DNA of 5,709 nt, from NCBI GenBank assembly GCA_946478915.1, contig CAMLER010000365.1, positions 1-5,709 on the forward strand, given 5' to 3'. The position numbers were made by a program, and so were the translations under genes. Below, piece by piece: positions 1 through 5,122 of the stretch (positions are counted from its first letter, which is position 1; each line of letters opens with the position of its first letter). The notes beneath the pieces are model-generated. The model saw only the letters and a list, made by a program, of their open reading frames with translations, searched no databases and was not told the origin of the DNA. Origin of the DNA: an uncultured Chryseolinea sp. GTDB lineage: Bacteria; Bacteroidota; Bacteroidia; Cytophagales; Cyclobacteriaceae.

Positions 1-1412
1 TAGTCGGCGGTATCGTTGTAGGCATGTTCAGTGGCTCGGCGCTCAGTGTCAGTGGCCCAGCGGCGGGCTTGACAACCATCGTGTTAGCTTCAATTGCATC
101 AATAGGAAGTTACCAGGCATTTCTGACTACGGTTGTCCTTGCTGGAATTATTCAGTTGCTGCTCGGCTTCTTCAAGGCAGGAACAATTGGAAACTACTTT
201 CCTTCATCTGTGATCAAGGGAATGCTCGCTGCAATTGGTATAATCCTTATCCTGAAACAAATTCCGCACGCGGTAGGATACGACAAAGATTTTGAAGGCG
301 ATGAAAGTTTTTTCCAGGCCAATGGTGAAAACACTTTCAGCGAGGTCTTAAATGCTTTCCAATACATCAATGCAGGTGCCGTTGTAATTTTTCTGGTGGC
401 AATGTTTATCCTGATCTTTTGGGACAGACCAGCAATAAAGAAAAGTTCAATATCAACATTTTTACCAGCTCCCCTATTAGTTGTTGCGGCCGGAGTTATT
501 TTAAATGAACTGTTTTCACTGGTGTCTCCGTCGATGGCAATTAACGGAGACCATCTGGTGTCGTTGCCCGTCGCCGGCACGCTTCAGGCGTTTTTCGCGC
601 AATTCGATTTCCCCGACTTTTCTGTAATTCAAAACGGTGAAACATGGAAAATCGCCTTTACTATCGCTATTGTGGCAAGCCTTGAAAGTCTGCTAAGCAT
701 CGATGCAGTCGACAAGCTTGACCCATATAAAAGAACGTCACCCCTTAATCGTGAACTTAAGGCTCAGGGAATTGCAAATATGGTAAGCGGTCTTATCGGT
801 GGTCTTCCTGTTACAGCTGTAATAGTGAGAAGCTCTGCTAACGTAGCGGCTGGAGCTCGAACTAAAACGTCAGCTGTTGCGCACGGAATCTTGCTATTGA
901 TGACTGCTCTGCTCATTCCCGGGCTGCTTAATAAAATCCCGCTCGCCTGCCTTGCTGCGATCCTGCTAATGGTTGGATATAAATTGGCAAAGCCATCCCT
1001 AATCATCAGCATGTATAAAAAAGGTAAGGATCAATTTATTCCCTTTGCGGTTACCATTATAGCTATTCTCCTTTCCGATCTTCTGATCGGTATAACGATA
1101 GGCATATTAGTAGGGCTATTCTTTGTTCTGAAAACTAATTTCCACCGTGCTTTATTTAGCGTTGGTGAAAATGGCAATTACCTGATCAGGCTGACCAAGG
1201 ATGTTTCATTCTTAAACAAAGCGGTGCTGAGACAAACGTTTCAGGATATTCCTGAAGGAAGTAATGTTATTATCGATGGATCCAAGTCAGCGTTTATTGA
1301 TCAGGATATTTTAGAAACCATTAACGATTTTAGAGAGTCTGCTATAAATCGCGACATCTCCGTTGAATTAAGACAATCTATTACAGCTTATCACCCATTT
1401 TTCAAATCATGA
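1..1412 (+). CDS. SulP/SLC26-family anion transporter with STAS-like C-terminus (5' end outside window)
   Basis: This is an inner-membrane anion transporter, probably for bicarbonate or sulfate. The frame is already open at base 3 and reads VGGIVVG before the first Met at 24, so that Met is internal and the true start lies off the left edge. The visible part starts near TM3 with the SulP signature SGSALSVSGPAAGLT. Several hydrophobic segments follow, then the core block ESLLSIDAVDKL / NRELKAQGIANMVSGLIGG / GARTK, and a last long hydrophobic stretch (visible residues about 339-369, counted from the Met at 24). Residues about 387-450 form a short STAS-like domain with the typical IIDGSKSAFIDQD motif, so the C-terminus looks complete. 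The stop overlaps the next gene by four bases (ATGA), which indicates an operon and probable translational coupling. Coupling to a carbonic-anhydrase relative favours bicarbonate as substrate, by analogy with known SulP-carbonic anhydrase pairs and fusions. The substrate cannot be read from the sequence. Confidence 0.93.
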   Translation, partial: VGGIVVGMFSGSALSVSGPAAGLTTIVLASIASIGSYQAFLTTVVLAGIIQLLLGFFKAGTIGNYFPSSVIKGMLAAIGIILILKQIPHAVGYDKDFEGDESFFQANGENTFSEVLNAFQYINAGAVVIFLVAMFILIFWDRPAIKKSSISTFLPAPLLVVAAGVILNELFSLVSPSMAINGDHLVSLPVAGTLQAFFAQFDFPDFSVIQNGETWKIAFTIAIVASLESLLSIDAVDKLDPYKRTSPLNRELKAQGIANMVSGLIGGLPVTAVIVRSSANVAAGARTKTSAVAHGILLLMTALLIPGLLNKIPLACLAAILLMVGYKLAKPSLIISMYKKGKDQFIPFAVTIIAILLSDLLIGITIGILVGLFFVLKTNFHRALFSVGENGNYLIRLTKDVSFLNKAVLRQTFQDIPEGSNVIIDGSKSAFIDQDILETINDFRESAINRDISVELRQSITAYHPFFKS

Positions 1413-2044
1413 CACAAAAGGAAAGAATTTTTTTAGAAAGCAAGGCGTGGGCTATGGAAAAGTTAAACCTGGACAAGACATTTTTTCAGCGACTTGCCGG
1501 CCTGCATTCACCGGATATTTTATGGATTGGATCTATCGACAGCCTTGTGCCTGTTCGCGAATTGATCAATGCCGACCCAGGTGAGGTCATGGTTTATAGG
1601 AATCTGGGATGCCAGGTGCGCAAGGACGACCTCAGCTTGATGGCCACCGTCCAGGAAGCAGTGGAAATGTCGCATGTTGATTATATCGTTGTATGTGGTT
1701 ATAGCCACTGCTCAGGGGTGCAAGATGTAATTTCGGGAAATGATCAGCGCCCTTTCGTTCGTACATGGCTGGAAGAGCTGCATGTTTTGTACGACAGTTA
1801 CAACGACGAACTGATGAACCTTGATCTGGAACAGCGATCCAGGAGGCTAGCCGAATTAAACATTCGCGCTCAGGTTATCAAACTTAGCCAGTTAGATATT
1901 ATCCGTAAGGCATGGGATCGAAATGAAGGTCCTGCTCTGTTCGGGTGGTACTTTGATCTGAACAGTGGTGCGTTAACCGAAGTATTTTCAATGGAGCCCA
2001 ATAGCAGACTACAACAGGTTACTTCGCTGCTGCAAACTTCTTAG
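1409..2044 (+). CDS. Beta-carbonic-anhydrase-family protein with a degenerate active site (probable pseudoenzyme)
   Basis: The 211-residue protein aligns over its whole length with bacterial type II beta-carbonic anhydrases: SKAWAMEKL at the N-terminus, LWIG at 38-41, PGEVMVYRN at 57-65, VVCGY at 94-98 and GWYFDLNSG at 179-187. Family members interconvert CO2 and bicarbonate using zinc held by Cys-His-Cys with an Asp-Arg dyad. The first motif, normally CSDSR, reads S42-I-D44-S-L46. The second, normally GHxxCG, reads G-Y98-S-H-C101-S. Two zinc ligands and the Arg are therefore replaced, while Asp44 and Cys101 remain. N and A of the RNxAN motif are also changed (RNLGC). Length and frame are normal and there are no stops, so this is not a decayed pseudogene. 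Loss of classical activity is inferred; a sensor, scaffold or regulatory role for the overlapping SulP transporter is a hypothesis. The ATG overlaps the SulP stop and no Shine-Dalgarno is seen. Family membership is very likely; the functional reading is less certain. Confidence 0.9.
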   Translation: MTQKERIFLESKAWAMEKLNLDKTFFQRLAGLHSPDILWIGSIDSLVPVRELINADPGEVMVYRNLGCQVRKDDLSLMATVQEAVEMSHVDYIVVCGYSHCSGVQDVISGNDQRPFVRTWLEELHVLYDSYNDELMNLDLEQRSRRLAELNIRAQVIKLSQLDIIRKAWDRNEGPALFGWYFDLNSGALTEVFSMEPNSRLQQVTSLLQTS

Positions 2045-2051
2045 TTCTCCG

Positions 2052-2084
2052 TTGTTCTTCCACAAGCCCGGTTTTTTATATTTG
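2052..2084 (+). promoter_or_regulatory. Bacteroidota-type promoter for tyrS
   Basis: TATATTTG at 2077-2084 matches the Bacteroidota -7 consensus TAnnTTTG exactly. A TTG at 2052-2054 lies 22 bases upstream, within the usual spacing for the -33 element. Transcription would begin near 2088-2092, giving a very short leader before the ATG at 2099. It occupies the gap after the carbonic-anhydrase-like gene, so tyrS probably has its own transcript. Short AT-rich motifs can occur by chance. Confidence 0.6.
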
Positions 2085-2098
2085 TGCAAATTTTAACA

Positions 2099-3385
2099 AT
2101 GGCACCTAAGAATTTTGTGGAAGAGCTTCGCTGGCGCGGAATGCTGCATGATGTAATGCCAGGAACAGAAGATCTTTTAATAAAAGAACATGTTTCTGGC
2201 TACATTGGATTTGATCCTACGGCAGACTCACTTCACATCGGGCACCTCGCACAGATCATGACCCTACTCAACTTTCAACGCGCAGGACACAAGCCCTACG
2301 CGCTCGTAGGTGGTGCCACTGGAATGGTTGGGGATCCGTCGGGCAAGTCAGCGGAAAGAAATCTGCTTTCCGAAGACGTGCTCCTTCACAACGTTGCCTG
2401 CGTGCGATCACAACTCGAAAGATTTTTGGATTTCAGTGGATCGAATGCCGCCGAAATGGTAAATAATTACGACTGGTTCAAAAATTTTACTTTCCTGGAT
2501 TTTATTCGCGATGTGGGAAAGCATATTACCGTGAGTTATATGATGGCCAAAGATTCTGTTCAGAAGCGTCTAGAGGCGGGGTTGTCTTTTACAGAATTTA
2601 CCTATCAATTGGTTCAGGGCTATGATTTTTACTGGCTGTATGCAAATAAGAATTGCAAACTTCAGATGGGCGGCTCCGACCAATGGGGAAATATCGTTAC
2701 AGGGACGGAATTAATAAGAAGAAAGGCAAATGGTGAGGCTTTCGCGCTCACGACTAAATTGATCACAAAGGCCGACGGTTCCAAGTTTGGAAAAACTGAA
2801 GCAGGAAACATATGGCTCGATGCAAAAAAGACCTCACCGTACAAATTTTATCAGTACTGGTTAAACACTTCTGATGAGGATGCAGCAAATTTCATAAAAG
2901 TGTTTACGCAATTATCCCGGGAGGAGATTCAGTCCTTGCTCGCGGAACATGAAACCAATGCCAGTGAGCGAAAACTTCAAAAAGTGCTGGCAAAAGATAT
3001 CACGTTAAGGGTACACGGCGCAGACGAATACAATATCGCTGTGAAAGCATCCAACATTCTGTTCGGAAACTCTACTACGGAGGAATTACAAAGTCTTAGC
3101 GAAGAAACGTTGTTAGCGGTTTTCGAAGGTGTGCCCCAAACAACGATAAGCAAGTCGGCCTTTGAGAATTACGTCAACGTTACGGACTTACTATCCGTAA
3201 CAACAAATGGTGTTATCTTCTCGTCCAAAGGCGAAGCGAGGAAGATGATTCAGGCCGGCGGTGTCAGCATTAATAAGGCAAAAGTCGAGGACGCCAATGC
3301 GAAGGGAAACTTTATGCTGTTGCAAAACAAGTACATGTTGGCGCAAAAGGGGAAAAAAAATTATTTCCTCATTAAAGTTGAATAA
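2099..3385 (+). CDS. tyrS: Tyrosyl-tRNA synthetase
   Basis: This is a class I aminoacyl-tRNA synthetase that activates tyrosine with ATP and charges tRNA-Tyr in the cytoplasm. Counting from the ATG at 2099 (428 residues, normal for bacterial TyrRS), the substrate-pocket strand [16 protein letters not shown] holds the HIGH motif at 46-49. The tyrosine-binding Tyr169, Gln173 and Asp176 lie in [19 protein letters not shown] follows at about 189-198, and KFGKT, the TyrRS form of KMSKS, is at 229-233. The last roughly 65 residues form an S4-like RNA-binding domain ([16 protein letters not shown]). The longest frame starts at a GTG at 2084, but that codon is the last base of the -7 promoter element plus two more and would lie upstream of the expected transcription start. 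The ATG also gives the family-typical N-terminus [16 protein letters not shown]. All key motifs are intact and nothing suggests an unusual or duplicated synthetase. Confidence 0.97.
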   Translation: MAPKNFVEELRWRGMLHDVMPGTEDLLIKEHVSGYIGFDPTADSLHIGHLAQIMTLLNFQRAGHKPYALVGGATGMVGDPSGKSAERNLLSEDVLLHNVACVRSQLERFLDFSGSNAAEMVNNYDWFKNFTFLDFIRDVGKHITVSYMMAKDSVQKRLEAGLSFTEFTYQLVQGYDFYWLYANKNCKLQMGGSDQWGNIVTGTELIRRKANGEAFALTTKLITKADGSKFGKTEAGNIWLDAKKTSPYKFYQYWLNTSDEDAANFIKVFTQLSREEIQSLLAEHETNASERKLQKVLAKDITLRVHGADEYNIAVKASNILFGNSTTEELQSLSEETLLAVFEGVPQTTISKSAFENYVNVTDLLSVTTNGVIFSSKGEARKMIQAGGVSINKAKVEDANAKGNFMLLQNKYMLAQKGKKNYFLIKVE

Positions 3386-3397
3386 TATTTAAGGGAG

Positions 3398-3425
3398 CGA
3401 CGACGCAAAGGCGCCACGGCGCAAA
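3398..3425. repeat. GC-rich intergenic repeat-like tract
   Basis: Just after tyrS lies a tract with two related units, ACGCAAAG (3404-3410 region) and GGCGCAAA, separated by GGCGCC. It includes the inverted pair GCGCC / GGCGC around a 2-base centre (3411-3422). It is much more GC-rich than its surroundings. Tracts built from GCAAAG/GCGC units are familiar as dispersed intergenic repeats in Bacteroidota genomes, but only one copy is visible here, so its dispersed nature is inference. Confidence 0.35.
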
Positions 3426-3442
3426 TCTGTTCTCTGAACCGC

Positions 3443-3551
3443 GTGCTCACTGATTACTAAATTTGAACTATTGGTTTTATTAGCCTCCACCCGCTTAGGC
3501 ATAAATTTATTCCTGAAAAACAGGAGTACATTGATAACTTCAAGTGAGCAC
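3443..3551. repeat. 9-bp inverted repeat bracketing an AT-rich segment
   Basis: GTGCTCACT at 3443-3451 and AGTGAGCAC at 3543-3551 are perfect reverse complements, separated by 91 mostly AT-rich bases with no gene in them. It could be the ends of a decayed small mobile element, part of a longer repeat with the adjacent GC-rich tract, or chance. No target-site duplication is evident. Confidence 0.3.
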
Positions 3552-3590
3552 AAAAAACGCCAAACGGGCACACGGTTTTACAATTTGACA

Positions 3591-3622
3591 AATAAAAAAG
3601 CCACCTTGATTCAGGTGGCTTT
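3591..3622 (-). terminator. Rho-independent terminator of the downstream barrel gene
   Basis: A 10-bp perfect stem pairs 3597-3606 (AAAGCCACCT) with 3613-3622 (AGGTGGCTTT) around a 6-base loop. Read on the minus strand it is followed by a T-run (TTTTTTATTT), which places it about 25 bases after the stop of the gene at 3647-4279. On the plus strand only TTT follows, so it would act at most weakly on convergent tyrS transcripts. Confidence 0.88.
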
Positions 3623-3646
3623 CCAATTTAGAGGATGGAGTATGTC

Positions 3647-4279
3647 TTAATTACCGGAGCGGAATAATTTGTAGCCGACAGAAATTTGCCAAACCTGATT
3701 TTTTATTTGACCGATTGGCGCGCCACTATCCGTAACAGCTCCATCGTCGTTGTCTGAGAGTCCCCAGTTGTAGCGACCGTCCAGCGTAAATCCAAGTGGC
3801 AGGTCTACGCCTACTCCCAGGGCAAGGCTGATGTCGGTTTTCTTGAGATCATCTTTAATGTCTTCCTTGGTTATTACTCCACCCTGACCACTCGCAAAGT
3901 CTTCTCGCTCTGCAGACGTCAGCAGTCCAATTTGCGGACCTACCTGTAAGTTGATACCTCCTATTGTGTATAACTTAAATATCAGGGGGATGTTGACATA
4001 GCTAAAATTTGCCTCAAGATCAGGGCTACCTGAATATTGAAACTTCGACCCCTGTTGGGAAAAGATAATTTCAGGTTGGAAACCGAACTTTTCTCCCTTA
4101 ACCAAAAGGAACGCCCCCGCATGCCAGCCTGTCCGGCTCTCGTAGTTTGCCTGTGCGCCAGCATCAGTGTCTATTTTCGCGAAGTTCGGACCGGCTTTAA
4201 GGCCAACGGCAAATTGCGTTTGTGCGAAAGAATACAATGATGCACCCGCCAGGAATAATGTGATAATAATCTTTTTCAT
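3647..4279 (-). CDS. Outer-membrane beta-barrel protein (porin family, OMP_b-brl_2 type)
   Basis: This is a 210-residue secreted protein predicted to sit in the outer membrane. Residues 1-19 are a signal peptide (MKK, hydrophobic core, SFA before Gln20). The mature part follows the Bacteroidota OMP_b-brl_2 pattern: VGLKAGPNFA at 25-34, GWHAGAFLLV at 51-60, FGFQPEIIFSQQGSKF at 65-80, YVNIPLIFKLY at 94-104, LQVGPQIGLL at 111-120, SLALGVGVDLP at 151-161, LDGRYNWGLS at 166-175 and a closing strand QISVGYKLF at 198-206 with aromatic residues, then a four-residue tail. Hydrophilic loops such as 121-147 and 175-193 separate the strands. The ATG directly precedes the signal peptide; no Shine-Dalgarno and no exact TAnnTTTG is visible upstream. 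Hairpins on both sides suggest a monocistronic transcript. Such barrels are often annotated as porins or PorT-like proteins, but no substrate or partner can be deduced. Confidence 0.9.
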   Translation of the reverse strand: MKKIIITLFLAGASLYSFAQTQFAVGLKAGPNFAKIDTDAGAQANYESRTGWHAGAFLLVKGEKFGFQPEIIFSQQGSKFQYSGSPDLEANFSYVNIPLIFKLYTIGGINLQVGPQIGLLTSAEREDFASGQGGVITKEDIKDDLKKTDISLALGVGVDLPLGFTLDGRYNWGLSDNDDGAVTDSGAPIGQIKNQVWQISVGYKLFRSGN

Positions 4280-4320
4280 AAAGAGTTAGTTTAACAGAAA
4301 CTGTTTTAAAAATCGACGAT

Positions 4321-4356
4321 GATAAAAAAACCTCTGCCTTATTTAACAGAGGTTTT
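4321..4356 (-). terminator. Rho-independent terminator between the two barrel genes
   Basis: A stem pairs 4327-4336 (AAAACCTCTG) with 4347-4356 (CAGAGGTTTT) around a 10-base loop. On the minus strand it is followed by seven Ts and ATC. It lies about 25 bases after the stop of the gene at 4380-4967 and about 40 bases before the start of the next, so the two barrel genes are likely transcribed separately. No comparable T-run follows on the plus strand. Confidence 0.85.
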
Positions 4357-4379
4357 CATTTTTTGTTGTCTGAATGCAA

Positions 4380-4967
4380 CTATTTTCCCAGGTAAACCTG
4401 GAGACCTACTCTTAGGAAGAGACCATTATTTATATCTTTTACATCGGTATCCTTATCCTTTGCTTGATAAGAACCATAACCGATCATTGGCTCAATGGCT
4501 ACATTGTCTGTAAGGAAGTGAGCGTATCCTGCTCCCAATGCAAAACTAAACGTGCTAAATTTCTCTTCATCCACTGAACCGCTTCCATACTTATCCTTCC
4601 CAGTTCCAAAACCTACCTGACCTTGAAAGAAAATATTCTGTGGTAAATAATACCGAACTGTTGGTGTGAATTCAATTGACGTCGAGCTATAGTCATCGTC
4701 GCTATCATTTTCGTCTTTCCACTTGCTTAGTCCAAAATCCAAACTTGCACCTACTGCCAGGTTGTCAATGATGAAGTATCCAAATTGGGGCTCAAATGAA
4801 AAGCTGGTCCACTTTCCATCAGTCTGCGTGTTTCCGTCGTATTTTGTCTTTTCCGTTTGAGTCGAGAACCCCAGGCTTCCACCCACCAGCATTCTGCCCT
4901 GATTGTACTGAGCATAAGCTCCAAAGGTTGCAAAGATCGCAAATACAAGGATTGTAATTTTTTTCAT
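4380..4967 (-). CDS. Small outer-membrane beta-barrel protein (eight-stranded, OmpA/OmpX-like)
   Basis: The 195-residue protein has a signal peptide at 1-19 (MKKITILVFA... ending AYA before Gln20). Eight alternating amphipathic strands can be traced at about 27-37, 53-64, 70-81, 96-107, 112-122, 138-149, 155-166 and 181-193. Between them are four long polar loops (38-52, 81-95, 122-137, 167-180) and short turns. This is the layout of OMP_b-brl-type barrels related to OmpA/OmpX. Loop 2 is very acidic (KDENDSDDDYSS) and loops 3 and 4 are rich in Lys and Asp. The frame continues upstream to a Met at 5090, but the ATG at 4967 starts an exact signal peptide, and the upstream extension is charged and would span the candidate promoter, so 4967 is chosen. 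The stop is TAG. The gene follows the patatin-like gene with a 142-base gap and is closed by its own terminator. The role is unknown beyond outer-membrane location. Confidence 0.88.
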   Translation of the reverse strand: MKKITILVFAIFATFGAYAQYNQGRMLVGGSLGFSTQTEKTKYDGNTQTDGKWTSFSFEPQFGYFIIDNLAVGASLDFGLSKWKDENDSDDDYSSTSIEFTPTVRYYLPQNIFFQGQVGFGTGKDKYGSGSVDEEKFSTFSFALGAGYAHFLTDNVAIEPMIGYGSYQAKDKDTDVKDINNGLFLRVGLQVYLGK

Positions 4968-5023
4968 ATAGGATTGTTGTTTTAACTGATGTACTTCTAC
5001 GCGAAAGTTTAAAAAGGGTTTTT

Positions 5024-5031
5024 CAAATATC
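5024..5031 (-). promoter_or_regulatory. Candidate -7 element for the eight-stranded barrel gene
   Basis: On the minus strand GATATTTG matches TAnnTTTG at all but the first base. It would place the transcript start near 5018 and give a leader of about 50 bases before the ATG at 4967. No clear TTG is seen at the usual -33 spacing, so it may need an activator, or the element may be wrong. A TATAAT at 5037-5042 is an alternative. Confidence 0.35.
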
Positions 5032-5053
5032 TTTTGATTATACCCTTCCCTTA

Positions 5054-5073
5054 CACGTACTAGTCGGTACGTG
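5054..5073. promoter_or_regulatory. Palindrome, possible operator upstream of the barrel gene
   Basis: CACGTAC (5054-5060) and GTACGTG (5067-5073) are a perfect 7-bp inverted repeat around six bases. The site sits about where the -33 region or just upstream of it would be for the candidate promoter at 5024-5031, a position typical of a dimeric regulator. No T-tract follows on either strand, so a terminator is unlikely. The regulator is unknown. Confidence 0.35.
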
Positions 5074-5099
5074 CTGTGCTTAGGAAACACACGTTTAAA

Positions 5100-5122
5100 T
5101 GCGCATTGACTAATGACGCGCA
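5100..5122 (-). terminator. Weak stem-loop at the end of the patatin-like gene
   Basis: TGCGC (5100-5104) pairs with GCGCA (5118-5122). ATT (5105-5107) can pair with AAT (5112-5114), leaving a GAC bulge. Read on the minus strand it overlaps the stop codon and is followed only by ATTTAAAC. It might terminate or attenuate transcription from the patatin-like gene into the barrel gene, but the stem is imperfect and the T-run is short. Confidence 0.25.

Noticed and set aside
194..1012. Minus-strand frames inside the SulP gene
   Set aside because: They are antisense to a clearly coding, conserved membrane protein and have no features of their own.
2084..2098. GTG as the tyrS start
   Set aside because: It overlaps the -7 promoter element and adds residues not typical of the family; the ATG at 2099 fits better.
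2045..2098. Terminator for the SulP/carbonic-anhydrase-like operon
   Set aside because: There is a T-run at 2072-2077 but no stem-forming sequence before it.
3389..3571. 60-residue minus-strand frame in the intergenic region
   Set aside because: It runs through the repeat-like tract and the inverted repeat, has no recognisable domain or start context, and its composition looks like translated noncoding DNA.
3597..3622. The hairpin as a tyrS terminator
   Set aside because: On the plus strand it is followed by only three Ts and lies over 200 bases after the tyrS stop; the long T-run is on the minus strand.
4290..4307. AACAG-AAA-CTGTT inverted repeat just upstream of the 3647-4279 gene
   Set aside because: Arms are only five bases in AT-rich sequence; too weak to call an operator, although its position in the leader is suggestive.
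4037..4513. Plus-strand frames opposite the two barrel genes
   Set aside because: They are shadows of genes with clear signal peptides and strand patterns; one also runs across the terminator at 4321-4356.
4968..5090. 41-residue N-terminal extension of the eight-stranded barrel protein
   Set aside because: It is charged, would bury the signal peptide inside the protein, and covers the promoter region.
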